NCBI GenBank assembly: GCA_947303945.1 | Contig: CAMYZS010000005.1 | Span: 1-63,250, forward strand | Direction of reading: 5' to 3' | Source of the DNA: an uncultured Candidatus Saccharibacteria bacterium | GTDB lineage: Bacteria > Patescibacteriota > Saccharimonadia > Saccharimonadales > Saccharimonadaceae | Length of the DNA: 63,250 nt | Part shown: positions 6,559-16,879 of the stretch, piece after piece | Numbering within the stretch: position 1 is the stretch's first letter | Layout of the letters: each line of letters begins with the position of its first letter | Program-made: the position numbers and the translations under genes | The notes under the pieces: generated by a model | Databases searched by the model: none | Seen by the model: only the letters and a program-made list of their open reading frames with translations | Told to the model about the DNA's origin: nothing

Positions 6559-8808
6559 ATGAACCCAGAAGATTCGAATAGTCCTGGATTAAACACGCAT
6601 CCAGATTTTAGCTCTGTGCCATTACCAGAACCGACTCCAATCAAATCCCCATATGCGCCGATGGGCGGTACGCTTGGCGATATTGCCGATAGTGTTGCGA
6701 GTGATTCAGGCATGACCCCCCAGTCGCAGCCTATGCCTATACCAACGCCAGGAATCGCCTCTGATAATCCCGAATCGGCCAACTCCTCGACAACGCAGCC
6801 ATCTTCTCCAGTTGGGAAGAAGCCAAAAGCTAAAATTATTTTGCTCAGCATTAGTGCCGTAGCTGTAGTGGTTTGTGTATTTTTATTTCTAATTATCGCA
6901 AAGCCATTTAATGAGAATACGCCTATTGGCGGTAGTTCTTCTCAAAGTGGGCCGTTTTATGACGACAAGGCGTTTATTGTATCCTCGGAGGCGAGTGGTA
7001 AGAAGAGGTATGCCATCTATAACTCAAATGGTGAAGCAGTTACGGACTTTATCTATGATGGTAGTAGAACAACCTTCATCGGTGGTACAGTCTTAATGAA
7101 AAAAGACGGCAAATACGGCCTTGTCGGTCAAGACGGCAAAGAGGTAATTGAATTCGGTAAATATGGCAAAATTGTGGCTTATGGCGGCCTATATGGCCTA
7201 AATAGAGACGGTAAAGATATTCTTGTCAATAATAAAGGTGAAATGGTCACGGAGTATAATGTAGATGATTTTAGCCATTATAATGATTATACTGGTGGTC
7301 CAGAAACGGCCTATACGCTATTTCGTAAAGACAATCATTATGTCGTATTTAGTCCATATGGTGTAAAAGTGACAGAATTCGATAGCGTAATTACGCCAAC
7401 TATTTCCTCTCCAGATATGGGGAAGAATGACGGTCATACGATAGTCGTATATAGTGGCGGCGTTATCGTGTTCGACGATAAAGGTAATGAAACGCGCCGT
7501 CTTGATAAGAATATTACCAGGAAGATGTTCGGCATCTTCGCCTCAAAAGGTGGCAACATTATTGGGCTTTCTACGGTAAATATAAAGCTAATAGAGTCGC
7601 TGGGTCTTATTACTACGCCAAACGACCAACGCGATAACGCGCTTATTATGGGGGCGGCATATTATGAGTATAATCATAAAGACTGTGCTGGCTTATATTA
7701 TAATGATAGTTACACTGAAGGAGATGAAGACGGTTTTGTTCTCTGCATGAGGGGCGCTGACACTCGAACTATTACACGCGACGGATCGTTATCGCCAAGC
7801 GCTTATTATTACTTGACCGCCAAAATGAAACCAACGATCATGACGCTTCATGACGATATATTTCCAATAACTAATGACTCATATGCGACAATGACGAAAG
7901 AAGTAACAAAGGTCGATAACGTTAAGGCGTTTAGTATCTTCTATAAAGGCAAGAAGGTAACTAATATAGCTGATACTAAGGAGCTTCTAAAAACTGACAC
8001 TAAATCTTTTACGAAGACATCTACTAGGAATACATATAATCTCCTTGGCATGAATGATAGCTATATAATTCAACATGTTAATAGTAAAATGATTGATAAA
8101 TATGCAGATGGTTCTTTTTCGAAATTGGTCGAGAATAAAGGCGACGCGACGGGCGAGCTTATATATATGAGTAAGAAAGGTGAAAAAATATGCACGTTTG
8201 ATAAAGAAGGATATACCGCCACGACCGCAAAGTCATCAATGCTCTTTCCGGACCAGAAAAAAATCTATGACGTTAGCTCTACTGACGTTACTGGTTTCGT
8301 GAATGGCGTTGCTCTAGTCCGCAAAGTCGATAAGAACGGTTCATTCGATAAGAACGGCTACACTCGTATTAATGATAAATGTGAAGTAGTTAACGAAGAC
8401 GTATATTATGAGAGCCTTAAAAAAGTTGGTAGTCTTGCGATGCTTACAAGTAAAAAAGCGAATCGATATACGACCGAGCTAATAAATGAGGATGGCCAAA
8501 CTATCGCATCCGCCTCCGCTAATAATAGTGCTCCTAAAATTACAGAATACACAAACGGCTTCATCTCACTAGGAACTGAAAAAGCGAGTATTGTCGGTTA
8601 TGGCAAAGTATTGAAGCAAATAGACCACTTCTGTCATTTTGAATCTACGCTAGCAACTTTTGAACACTATGTCGAATTCACAACCGCAGGACCTTCGAAT
8701 ATATGCGATGATAAAGAGGCTGTCGGCGGCGAGCATTTCTACTACTTGCCAAGCGGTAAGGAGTTTTACCATTGGTCTGAACGTGATAATAAGACAGGAG
8801 GTAAGTGA
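6559..8808 (+). CDS. Membrane-anchored WG-type beta-repeat protein, copy 1
   Basis: The 749-residue product has a Pro/Ser-rich cytosolic N-terminus (~1-92), one membrane helix (~95-117), and a large exported region. The first part of that region holds short repeats of the form KDGKYGLVGQDGKEV, YGLNRDGKDI and LVNNKGEMV, which resemble WG repeats (beta-propeller or beta-solenoid folds of unknown ligand). It overlaps the next gene by one base. That gene encodes a paralogue of the same design, so the two probably act together at the cell surface, perhaps in host or neighbour contact. Function is inferred only from architecture. Confidence 0.8.
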   Translation: MNPEDSNSPGLNTHPDFSSVPLPEPTPIKSPYAPMGGTLGDIADSVASDSGMTPQSQPMPIPTPGIASDNPESANSSTTQPSSPVGKKPKAKIILLSISAVAVVVCVFLFLIIAKPFNENTPIGGSSSQSGPFYDDKAFIVSSEASGKKRYAIYNSNGEAVTDFIYDGSRTTFIGGTVLMKKDGKYGLVGQDGKEVIEFGKYGKIVAYGGLYGLNRDGKDILVNNKGEMVTEYNVDDFSHYNDYTGGPETAYTLFRKDNHYVVFSPYGVKVTEFDSVITPTISSPDMGKNDGHTIVVYSGGVIVFDDKGNETRRLDKNITRKMFGIFASKGGNIIGLSTVNIKLIESLGLITTPNDQRDNALIMGAAYYEYNHKDCAGLYYNDSYTEGDEDGFVLCMRGADTRTITRDGSLSPSAYYYLTAKMKPTIMTLHDDIFPITNDSYATMTKEVTKVDNVKAFSIFYKGKKVTNIADTKELLKTDTKSFTKTSTRNTYNLLGMNDSYIIQHVNSKMIDKYADGSFSKLVENKGDATGELIYMSKKGEKICTFDKEGYTATTAKSSMLFPDQKKIYDVSSTDVTGFVNGVALVRKVDKNGSFDKNGYTRINDKCEVVNEDVYYESLKKVGSLAMLTSKKANRYTTELINEDGQTIASASANNSAPKITEYTNGFISLGTEKASIVGYGKVLKQIDHFCHFESTLATFEHYVEFTTAGPSNICDDKEAVGGEHFYYLPSGKEFYHWSERDNKTGGK

Positions 8809-10505
8809 TGAATGATACTAAGCGAAGCAATAAAGCTAAAGTTGCTATAATAGTAGCTATTGTTCTGATTATAACTATTGCGGCCGTGGCCATCATCGTT
8901 ATTTTATTCGTAAAACATTCTAATCTACCATTACGTAATCGGAAAAATATCTATGATCATTATGCTTACTTCGTGCCAGAAAGCGCAAAAAGCGATACTA
9001 AGTATGCCCTAATCGATAAGGATGGCAAGGAACTGACAGAATATAATATTGAGAAGTTTGATCAATTTATTGATGGTTATACGATTGTTAAAACGACGGA
9101 AGGGTGGGGTATAATAAATGACTCCGGCGAAATGACCGTACCGCCAAATAAATATGATGCTCTCTCGCGCGTAGGTGGGCTCTATACGGCCCTCGAGCCA
9201 GGATTGCCAGAGCGCAAACTACTGCACGGCTCGGGTCACGTAGTTACAACTTACTCATCGACACTTAATGCTGACCTAAATAAGGAGAATTCTTACGGCA
9301 ACAAAAGAGCCGTTGCCGTCGCTATTAGGCGCGAGGATGACACATATGACATTTATGATGCTAGCGGCGAAAAGATAGAATCTATTAAATCAAAGACGAC
9401 ACCAGTCATTAGTGCGTCGAGTTCTTATTTAGGGATTCGCAATAATATTACTGCCGTCTCCTATGATAATGGCATAATTCTAATCTCGAACAGCGATTTA
9501 AAAGTGATATATCGCGCAAGCGAGATTAGCCGCAATTATCGCTTAATAAACGTCTCGTTCGACGGTGCTAGGATGACGTTTAAGGAAACGAAGAAGGACT
9601 CTAATTATGAAAAAATTAATCAGGCCTTTTATGCGAATGGAGTCTTTAAAGAAGTGGGTGATGAGTGTGGTCGTTTAGACATAATGAATTCGGAGCCAAG
9701 CCAGACGGGATATATAGCATGCAGTCTGACTAGCCATAATGGCTTCTATGACTCCCGCGGGAATCTTCGTTATTATGGCAATTTATACTCCGACAAGCAA
9801 TATGCCATAATTGATGCTAGCCATTATGCTACTTATTCTCGCAACGGTACTGCTATGATTGGCAATCACTCTATTAGTGCGGTTACGAACATTGAGGCGA
9901 TAGGGCAAAACTACATTGTAAAATCTGGCACTCGGTATTTCATCTATAGTGATGATGGCGTAAAAAAGTGTACATTGCCAAATAATTATATTTCGTTTGG
10001 TGGGTTCAATAATTATGGCGCCGCTATCTTAACAGTACGAAGTAATATAGATAGTAATAATAGCACCACTAAGCAGTATTTAATTGATCAATCCTGTAGC
10101 AAGATTTCTTCAAAGTACGACGCGCTCTCTACTTTAGGTAATAATTATTATGTCACCAAAACAAACATTTCCAACGTGACGACAAACTCGACCTATGCAT
10201 ATGAAGTTGGTTTAATCGACAAAACTGGAACTGAGAAAATCAAAACTGGGGAATTTGAAAGCATCTATGGCACAGGCAGCTTCGAGGGCGAATATAGGTT
10301 TATTATTGGTAGAAGAACAGATGGAGTAAGCATACTTTTTGACTCAAACCTTAATAAGATTGCTAAGTTTAAAGGATCCGCCATTTTCGACAATATCCAA
10401 ACCATGCTTAAAGTGTATGGTGAAAAACTTATTGCTTATTATTCACCAAATGGTACAGAGCTCCATTCGATTCCAGTCAGTGAGTGGTCGGTACCTCACA
10501 CTTAG
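8808..10505 (+). CDS. Membrane-anchored WG-type beta-repeat protein, copy 2
   Basis: The 565-residue product has a short basic N-terminus, one membrane helix (~10-37), then an exported region with the same repeat style (KYALIDKDGKELTEYNIE, GWGIINDSGEM, KYDALSRVGGLYTA). The ATG at 8808 was chosen over GTG at 8805: it overlaps the previous stop as TGATG and follows AGGAGG. It lacks the Pro-rich cytosolic segment of copy 1. The 3' end overlaps the convergent gene at 10502 by 4 nt. A tandem duplication followed by divergence is likely. Confidence 0.8.
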   Translation: MNDTKRSNKAKVAIIVAIVLIITIAAVAIIVILFVKHSNLPLRNRKNIYDHYAYFVPESAKSDTKYALIDKDGKELTEYNIEKFDQFIDGYTIVKTTEGWGIINDSGEMTVPPNKYDALSRVGGLYTALEPGLPERKLLHGSGHVVTTYSSTLNADLNKENSYGNKRAVAVAIRREDDTYDIYDASGEKIESIKSKTTPVISASSSYLGIRNNITAVSYDNGIILISNSDLKVIYRASEISRNYRLINVSFDGARMTFKETKKDSNYEKINQAFYANGVFKEVGDECGRLDIMNSEPSQTGYIACSLTSHNGFYDSRGNLRYYGNLYSDKQYAIIDASHYATYSRNGTAMIGNHSISAVTNIEAIGQNYIVKSGTRYFIYSDDGVKKCTLPNNYISFGGFNNYGAAILTVRSNIDSNNSTTKQYLIDQSCSKISSKYDALSTLGNNYYVTKTNISNVTTNSTYAYEVGLIDKTGTEKIKTGEFESIYGTGSFEGEYRFIIGRRTDGVSILFDSNLNKIAKFKGSAIFDNIQTMLKVYGEKLIAYYSPNGTELHSIPVSEWSVPHT

Positions 10506-10855
10506 TCGCGGCCGTACAGTTTCTTTGTAATATCTTCTAGCTTTTGGGTGCCATTTTCGAGTTGGTAATAATGGCGAATATAAAAAAGCGTCACGATTAG
10601 TAGAATCAAAGTAATAACACCAAGGCAAAATATAATCGGCAAACCAACATTATCAGGCAGGGATATAGCAGAAAACAGAAAAAGCGCAAAGAAAATAATT
10701 AAGAATAGCGCAAAGAACATCGTTACAATTAAATGAATCAATCTTTCGTGCTGAAACTGCGCCGTAATTGTTTTATGATAATTTATCAGTTCTGCCGACG
10801 GGTGCTTGCTAGCTTTTGTGATTTCTTCGATATAATTCTTAAGCTTTTTGTCCAT
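10502..10855 (-). CDS. Small two-helix membrane protein
   Basis: The 117-residue product has a charged N-terminal segment (~40 residues), two hydrophobic helices (~41-65 and ~70-93), and a charged C-terminal tail, so both ends are probably cytosolic. No family was recognised. A TAAAAT box 6 nt before the ATG and no Shine-Dalgarno suggest a leaderless mRNA. It is convergent with and slightly overlaps the WG-repeat gene. Confidence 0.75.
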   Translation of the reverse strand: MDKKLKNYIEEITKASKHPSAELINYHKTITAQFQHERLIHLIVTMFFALFLIIFFALFLFSAISLPDNVGLPIIFCLGVITLILLIVTLFYIRHYYQLENGTQKLEDITKKLYGRD

Positions 10856-10918
10856 ACCTATATTTTACCGCATTCATAACTAGCCACAACAGTTAATTGA
10901 TGTTAGAATAAACCATAT

Positions 10919-12220
10919 ATGTTAGATATAAACTACATCCGTGCGAATCGCCGTAAGGTAGAGGATGCAATTCGTAACAAGGGCTATACTATAGACCTCG
11001 ACGAAATCCTCAAACTCGACGACGAGCGTAAGAGTCTATCGCAGAAAATCGACGGCTTGCGTCAAGCACGCAACCAAATCTCTGCAAAGATGAAAAGTGG
11101 TAAACCAGACCAGGCTTTAATTAAAGAGGGGAAAGGCCTCAAGAAGGACTTATCCGAGCTCGAGCCGAAACTCACCGAAGTCGAGAAAGAATTTATCTCT
11201 AAGCTCAAGACTGTTCCAAACATTCCAGAGGATGATGTACCAATTGGTCTCTCGGAGGACGAAAACGAGGTTGCTGAAGTTGTTGGCGAGCCGCGCAAAT
11301 TCGATTTCGCGCCCAAAAACCACTACGAAATCGGTCAAGCACGTGGCTGGATCGATAAGGAGCGCGCTGCTAAGGTTTCTGGTGCTCGCTTTGCTTATAT
11401 CAAGGGTGATATGGTTAAGCTTCAAATGGCGATTGTTAACTTTGTTATGGATAGCTTGTCTGATGAGCGCGTTATTAAGGAAATCGTCGAGAAGAATGGT
11501 CTTGACGGTGTCTCTACTAAGCCATTTACGTTAGTCTTGCCGCCATTAATGCTTCGTACCGAGATATATGACGCTATGGATCGTCTCGAACCCCAAGAAG
11601 ACCGCTACAAGATCGAAGGCGACGAACTTTGGCTGCAGGGTAGCGCCGAGCATGTTCTAGGTTCCATGCATGCCAATGAGATTTTTGCCGAAAAAGAACT
11701 TCCAGTTCGCTATCTTGGCTACGCCACTTCCTTCCGCCAAGAGGCTGGTACCTATGGTAAAGATATGGAAGGTATCATTCGTATGCACCAATTCGACAAG
11801 CTCGAAATGGAGAGTTTCTCTACAAAAGAGACCAGCCGCAAGGAGCACGAACTCTTTGTTGCTATCCAGCGCTGGCTCCTCGAACAGCTTTTGCTTCCAT
11901 ACCGCGTAATTCGCAAATGCACTTTTGATATTGGCAAGCCTGACGCCCGCGGTATCGACATGGAAGTTTGGCTCCCGGGCCAAGATAAGTATCGTGAAAC
12001 GCATACTGCAGATTACATGACGGATTATCAATCGCGTCGCCTTAATACGCGCGTTCGTCGCGAAAATGGCGAGGTAGAATTGGTCCACACCAATGATGCT
12101 ACCGCTTTTGCGTTGGGGCGCATTATGATAGCCGTTATCGAGAACAATCAGAACGAAGATATGACCGTTCGTGTTCCTGAAGTCTTGCGCAAATATTTGA
12201 ATGGAAAGGAGATCTTGTAA
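10919..12220 (+). CDS. serS: Seryl-tRNA synthetase
   Basis: This class II synthetase charges tRNA-Ser with serine. The 433-residue length is typical. The N-terminal ~110 residues form the coiled-coil arm that grips the long variable arm of tRNA-Ser. The catalytic core shows class II motif 2 (SFRQEAGTYGKDMEG with FDKLEM) and motif 3 (ALGRIMIAVIENNQ). A TAGAAT box lies 9 nt before the ATG with no Shine-Dalgarno. It is the first gene of a serS-hpf unit, overlapping hpf by one base. Confidence 0.97.
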   Translation: MLDINYIRANRRKVEDAIRNKGYTIDLDEILKLDDERKSLSQKIDGLRQARNQISAKMKSGKPDQALIKEGKGLKKDLSELEPKLTEVEKEFISKLKTVPNIPEDDVPIGLSEDENEVAEVVGEPRKFDFAPKNHYEIGQARGWIDKERAAKVSGARFAYIKGDMVKLQMAIVNFVMDSLSDERVIKEIVEKNGLDGVSTKPFTLVLPPLMLRTEIYDAMDRLEPQEDRYKIEGDELWLQGSAEHVLGSMHANEIFAEKELPVRYLGYATSFRQEAGTYGKDMEGIIRMHQFDKLEMESFSTKETSRKEHELFVAIQRWLLEQLLLPYRVIRKCTFDIGKPDARGIDMEVWLPGQDKYRETHTADYMTDYQSRRLNTRVRRENGEVELVHTNDATAFALGRIMIAVIENNQNEDMTVRVPEVLRKYLNGKEIL

Positions 12221-12576
12221 TGATCGAAAATATTGATATTAGTGGCTCTAATTACGACGTCGAAGAGAGCCTTCAAAAGTACGTTCAGAAACGTATTGGT
12301 AAGCTTGACCGCTATCTACCGCGCCAAAACCGTAAGGATCTAGTTGCTAAGGTAGTAGTTACGCAAGTAAATCGCGATCATGGCAACAAGTATGAAATCT
12401 CCGCTACGCTAGATATTCCAGGCGGCAAAGTTCTCAATGCTAAAGATGAAGCCTCCAATGTTTTTGCGGGCGTCGATATTCTTGAAGCGAAGTTAACTGG
12501 TCAGATTCGTCGCTTTAAAACCGAGAAAACTAATTACGACAAGAAAGGATTCCTCAAGCGCTTCTTAAAGAAGTAA
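12220..12576 (+). CDS. hpf: Ribosome hibernation factor, short HPF/RaiA type
   Basis: Factors of this family bind the 30S decoding region and silence idle ribosomes. The 118-residue product is only the N-terminal beta-alpha-beta domain (ENIDISGSNYDVEESLQ, then YEISATLDIPGGKV and an acidic/Ala stretch), with a basic tail. It lacks the C-terminal dimerisation domain of long HPF. Its ATG overlaps the serS stop (TAATG) and has AAAGGAGA upstream, so translation is coupled to serS. Confidence 0.9.
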   Translation: MIENIDISGSNYDVEESLQKYVQKRIGKLDRYLPRQNRKDLVAKVVVTQVNRDHGNKYEISATLDIPGGKVLNAKDEASNVFAGVDILEAKLTGQIRRFKTEKTNYDKKGFLKRFLKK

Positions 12577-12597
12577 GCTGCGTGATATACTGGTACG

Positions 12598-15495
12598 ATG
12601 AAAGAGAAGAGGTCAGAAGAGAAGCAGAAAAGGGTGGAAGAAAAAACCAAAAAGACCAAAAAAGCTCCAAAAGAAAAGAAGCCGACTGACAAGCTTGCCG
12701 ACAAATCTGGTACGACCAAATTTTTGCAACATATTTTTGGCGATGCGCAAAAACGCACCCTTCGTCGCCTCGGTCGCCGCGTTGATGAAATTAATAAACT
12801 TGGCGCCAAGTATTCCGAAATGTCTGACGAAGAGCTTAAGGCTCAAACCGAAAAGCTCAAAAAACGTCTCGCAAAATTAACCAAGCAAGAACAAGCTCGA
12901 CTTGCTCTCGAGAAAGTTAAGGCCGAGAAGGCTAAAAAAGACAACAAGAAGTCCAACAAGCAGAGTAAGAAAGATAAGAAGTCCAAGAAAAAGCCGGTTC
13001 AAGACGACGCCAAGGCACTCGATGCTATCTTGCCAGATGCTTTCGCACTCGTGCGCGAGGCTAGCGACCGCGTCCTCAAGCTCCGCCCATTCGACGTTCA
13101 GCTAATTGGCGGTATTGCACTTCACGAAGGCAACGTAGCCGAGATGAAGACCGGTGAAGGTAAAACCCTCGTGGCAACTCTTCCGGTTTATCTCAACGCT
13201 TTGACTGGTCGTGGTGTTCACGTCGTTACCGTTAACGATTATCTCGCGCAGCGCGACGCCGGCTGGATGGGTGAGCTCTATAACTGGCTCGGCCTTACTG
13301 TTGGCGTAATTATTAATGAAGCTAGCTTCTGCTATGATCCAGAATATACTAATGAAGACCATGACGACGAGCGTATGCGCCATCTCAGGCCATGCACTCG
13401 CAAAGAAGCTTACAACTGCGATATCACTTATGGTACCAACAACGAGTTTGGCTTCGATTATCTTCGCGACAATATGGTTAAGGATGCTCAATATCTTCGC
13501 CAGCGCGAACTTAATTTCGCCATCGTCGACGAGGTTGACTCTATCTTAATCGACGAAGCGCGTACCCCTCTTATTATTTCTGCTCCAGCTGCTGATAATC
13601 CAGAAAGCTATTATCAGTTTGCCAAGGTTTGCTCGCAACTCGCTAGTGAAGATTATGTCGTTGACGAAAAGCGCCGCACGGTTGCTCTCACTGATGAAGG
13701 AGTCGAAAAGGTCCAAAAAATCCTCGGCATCGACACGCTCTATTCGACCGATAATACTCGTATTGTTTATCACCTTGAGCAAGCTCTTCGTGCCGAAACT
13801 CTTTTCCATCGCGACAAGGACTATGTTGTTACTAATTCTGGCGAAGTTATTATTGTCGATGAGCATACCGGCCGTCTTATGCAGGGTCGTCGTTACAATG
13901 AAGGCCTCCACCAGGCCATCGAGGCTAAGGAGGGTGTTTTGGTTCGCCAGGAATCTACTACTCTCGCAACCATCTCCTTCCAGAATTTCTTTCGCCTCTA
14001 TCGTAAACTCTCTGGCATGACTGGTACTGCGTTTACTGAGGCTGAGGAATTTCAACAGATTTATGCGCTTGATGTAATCCAGATTCCGCCGAATAAGCCA
14101 ATCGTTCGCGTCGATAAAGACGATCTTATTTATCGCACTACCGCCGCCAAACTCAAAGCAATTGCAGGTGAGGTTAAGCGATACCATGAAAAAGGCCAGC
14201 CGGTCCTGATCGGCTCTGACTCTATCGAAAACAACGAAATGATTGCCGCCTATCTCCAAAAAGAAGGCATTCCATTTGAAATCTTGAACGCAAAGAATAA
14301 TGAGCGTGAAGCTGCAATTATCGCTAAGGCTGGTGAAAAAGGTGCCGTTACTCTTGCTACCAATATGGCTGGCCGTGGCACCGATATTAAGCTCGCTCCA
14401 GGCGTTGCCGAACTTGGTGGTCTCGTCGTGATTGGCACAGCTCGCCATGATTCGCGCCGTGTTGATAACCAGCTCCGCGGTCGCGGCGGTCGCCAGGGTG
14501 ATCCAGGTACCACTCAATTCTTTGTGTCTTGCGAAGATGACCTTATGCGCATTTTTCAGGGCGATCGCATTGCTATTTTAATGCAGCGTCTCGGTATTGA
14601 TGACGATATGCCGATCCGTAACCGCACTATTAGTAAAACTCTCGAGCAGGCCCAGAAACGTGTTGAAGGCTTTAACTTTGATTCTCGCAAGAACGTCGTG
14701 CAGTACGATAATGTCATTAATCGCCATCGCAAAGTCGTCTACACTATGCGTCGCAAGATTCTCGAAGGTGATAATATTCGCCCAGAAATCAGTCGTCTCT
14801 ATAAAGAGGAAGTTGCCGAGCTGGTCCAGTTTAGCTCTCGCGTCAACAAAAAGTTTGCCGAGAACTTCAAGCGCGTCTTTGAGCTCGATGACGATCTTAT
14901 TGATACTATCGGTTTAACTCGTAATGAAAAAGACCGCAATCGTCTCGCCCTTGCCGCAGTCGAGGAGATGTATCATGACAAGGAACTTGAATTTGGCGAA
15001 GAAACCATGCGCAAGATTGAGCGCGAGGTATATCTCAATGTTCTTGACACTCTTTGGATGCAACACCTCGAAAACATGCAACATCTCCGTGAAGGTATTC
15101 ACTGGCGCTCCGTTGGCCAACGTGACCCGCTCGTAGAGTATCGCTCCGAATCTCAGAAGCTCTTTGATGGCCTTCAGCGTGCTTTACGTGAAGAGGTTAT
15201 GCATATTCTGCTCTCAATTCGCCCACAAGACGTTGCTGAAGTTTCCGACGATAAATACGAGACCGAGCTCACTAAGATGGCTGATTCTGCTACCGAAAAG
15301 GGCGTAAACGAAATCTCTGCTGGCGAAAAAAATCTTGACGACGAGTTTACGAAAGATGAGCAAGGTATTAGTCAGGCATCAGAACATCACGCCTCAACAA
15401 GCATCGGTAAGAACTCTAATCGCAACGCTAAGCGTAATCAAGCTCGCAAGAGCAAGAAGAAGGCGCGTCAGAACAAGAAAAAAAGTCGTCGTTAG
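12598..15495 (+). CDS. secA: SecA preprotein translocase ATPase with Lys-rich extensions
   Basis: SecA drives secretory proteins through SecYEG. The 965-residue product has the DEAD-type motor: MKTGEGKTLVATLP (Walker A), VDEVDSILIDEARTPLIIS, the VTNSGEVIIVDEHTGR preprotein-binding region, TNMAGRGTDIKL and QLRGRGGRQGDPG. Three unusual parts stand out: a charged N-terminal extension of ~45 residues, a Lys-rich insertion around residues 105-135 in the N-terminal helical region, and a Lys/Arg-rich C-terminus with no Cys zinc-binding motif. A TATACT box 6 nt before the ATG suggests its own leaderless transcript despite following hpf closely. Confidence 0.97.
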   Translation: MKEKRSEEKQKRVEEKTKKTKKAPKEKKPTDKLADKSGTTKFLQHIFGDAQKRTLRRLGRRVDEINKLGAKYSEMSDEELKAQTEKLKKRLAKLTKQEQARLALEKVKAEKAKKDNKKSNKQSKKDKKSKKKPVQDDAKALDAILPDAFALVREASDRVLKLRPFDVQLIGGIALHEGNVAEMKTGEGKTLVATLPVYLNALTGRGVHVVTVNDYLAQRDAGWMGELYNWLGLTVGVIINEASFCYDPEYTNEDHDDERMRHLRPCTRKEAYNCDITYGTNNEFGFDYLRDNMVKDAQYLRQRELNFAIVDEVDSILIDEARTPLIISAPAADNPESYYQFAKVCSQLASEDYVVDEKRRTVALTDEGVEKVQKILGIDTLYSTDNTRIVYHLEQALRAETLFHRDKDYVVTNSGEVIIVDEHTGRLMQGRRYNEGLHQAIEAKEGVLVRQESTTLATISFQNFFRLYRKLSGMTGTAFTEAEEFQQIYALDVIQIPPNKPIVRVDKDDLIYRTTAAKLKAIAGEVKRYHEKGQPVLIGSDSIENNEMIAAYLQKEGIPFEILNAKNNEREAAIIAKAGEKGAVTLATNMAGRGTDIKLAPGVAELGGLVVIGTARHDSRRVDNQLRGRGGRQGDPGTTQFFVSCEDDLMRIFQGDRIAILMQRLGIDDDMPIRNRTISKTLEQAQKRVEGFNFDSRKNVVQYDNVINRHRKVVYTMRRKILEGDNIRPEISRLYKEEVAELVQFSSRVNKKFAENFKRVFELDDDLIDTIGLTRNEKDRNRLALAAVEEMYHDKELEFGEETMRKIEREVYLNVLDTLWMQHLENMQHLREGIHWRSVGQRDPLVEYRSESQKLFDGLQRALREEVMHILLSIRPQDVAEVSDDKYETELTKMADSATEKGVNEISAGEKNLDDEFTKDEQGISQASEHHASTSIGKNSNRNAKRNQARKSKKKARQNKKKSRR

Positions 15496-15507
15496 CTAGA
15501 ATTAACT

Positions 15508-15534
15508 AGAACGCGGCTAAAAAAGCCGCATTCT
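15508..15534 (+). terminator. Possible terminator after secA
   Basis: GCGGCT/AGCCGC stem flanked by AGAA/TTCT pairs, with only a weak T tract. Confidence 0.45.
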
Positions 15535-15588
15535 GGCGATGTCTACATTATACCATACTTTGCAAAATAAGTCAAGCATAACCATTCT

Positions 15589-16866
15589 ATGAAACACTCC
15601 ATCGAAGAAGTACGCCTCAAAAACGGCGCCCGTGGGCTTTTAATTGACGCTCCAGGGTCTGCCGTCATCAATATTAAGATTATTTTTCGTGCTGGTAATA
15701 AGTTTGTTAAAAAGCCAGAAATCTATGAGGTTGCGCATCTTATGGAGCATATGGCTTTTGGTCGCAATGCTGAATTTAAAGACGAGCAAGCTTACGAATC
15801 GGAGTTTACTAAGAATGGCGCCTATCATAACGCTTGGACCTCAGACAACTTCATTGCCTATGAGGCTGAATGTGCTGATTTTGAGTGGAAGCGTATTTTG
15901 GAGCTTCAAGAGTTAGCTATTGCTAAACCAAGGTTTAATGAGGAAGAATTAAATAGCGAGAAGGGTAATGTCCGCTCCGAGCTAACTGGCTACCAAAATG
16001 ATTATTCGCGTTTGATATGGCCAAAGCTTCAGCAGGAACTTGGCGAGTCGGTTTTAACCTATGCCGAGCGTCTCAAAACTATCGGCAATATCGAACTCAA
16101 AGACGTACGCGAACACCACCGTCGTACCCATACTGCTGCTAATATGCAGTTTATTATCACTGGTAGCCTTCGAGGTCGCAAGCGCAAAATCATAAGCATG
16201 CTTGAAGACTGGGGTCTCAAGCCTGGCGAAAAGATGGAAGTCCCGATTAGTACTTATGTTGGCACTAATCCAGTTCTCATTCGCCGCAAGGATGCCGCAA
16301 ATGTTAGTTTTGGCTTCTCGTTTATTATTCAGCGTCCACTCATTCCGAAAGAACAGTATGCTATGGGCTGCCTTAACCACATTCTTAATGGCACGATGAG
16401 TAGTAAGATATTTGGCGCCGCTCGCAAACGTGGCATAGTTTACGGCATTGGTTCGAATACCGATAATGACAAATGGAGCAGTACTTGGGATTTTGATGGC
16501 GAAGTCAACTCCGAGAATGCCAATGAACTCTTTGATCTTATTGCTGTTGAGCTTGCTAGGGTTATTAATGGCGATATTAGCGAAGGGGACATTGCGGCCG
16601 CTAAGACTTATGCGCTTGGCCGTCATCAAATGTTGGCCCAGACCGCCGATCAAATCAGTAGTTATTATATGCGCGAGTATATTACTACTAATACTTATGA
16701 GCCGCTCAGTGAGGCCCCGAAAATGATTGACGCTATTGACAAGGGAACTATCGTGAGTCTTGCGCGCGAATTTATGCAGTCGGGCATCTCTGGTCTTGCT
16801 ACGGTCGGTAATATGAATAAATCTGTTGTCGACGAACTCTGGTCGCGCGTTTTGGGTGCTATCTGA
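15589..16866 (+). CDS. M16 family zinc metallopeptidase
   Basis: M16 peptidases (insulinase/processing-peptidase type) degrade peptides in a clam-shell chamber. The 425-residue product is a half-size form that would dimerise. The inverted zinc motif HLMEH lies near residue 50, and the third ligand is the Glu in LNSEKGNVRSEL about 75 residues later. The C-terminal domain has the usual RRKDAANVSFGF and YGIGSN segments. All active-site residues are present, so this is probably the catalytic type. It ends 13 nt before the next gene, which has its own -10 box. Confidence 0.92.
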   Translation: MKHSIEEVRLKNGARGLLIDAPGSAVINIKIIFRAGNKFVKKPEIYEVAHLMEHMAFGRNAEFKDEQAYESEFTKNGAYHNAWTSDNFIAYEAECADFEWKRILELQELAIAKPRFNEEELNSEKGNVRSELTGYQNDYSRLIWPKLQQELGESVLTYAERLKTIGNIELKDVREHHRRTHTAANMQFIITGSLRGRKRKIISMLEDWGLKPGEKMEVPISTYVGTNPVLIRRKDAANVSFGFSFIIQRPLIPKEQYAMGCLNHILNGTMSSKIFGAARKRGIVYGIGSNTDNDKWSSTWDFDGEVNSENANELFDLIAVELARVINGDISEGDIAAAKTYALGRHQMLAQTADQISSYYMREYITTNTYEPLSEAPKMIDAIDKGTIVSLAREFMQSGISGLATVGNMNKSVVDELWSRVLGAI

Positions 16867-16879
16867 TATACTAATCTCA

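Noticed and set aside
13546-14517. A 323-codon minus-strand frame inside secA
   Set aside because: Antisense shadow of a clearly conserved secA segment; it has no promoter or Shine-Dalgarno.
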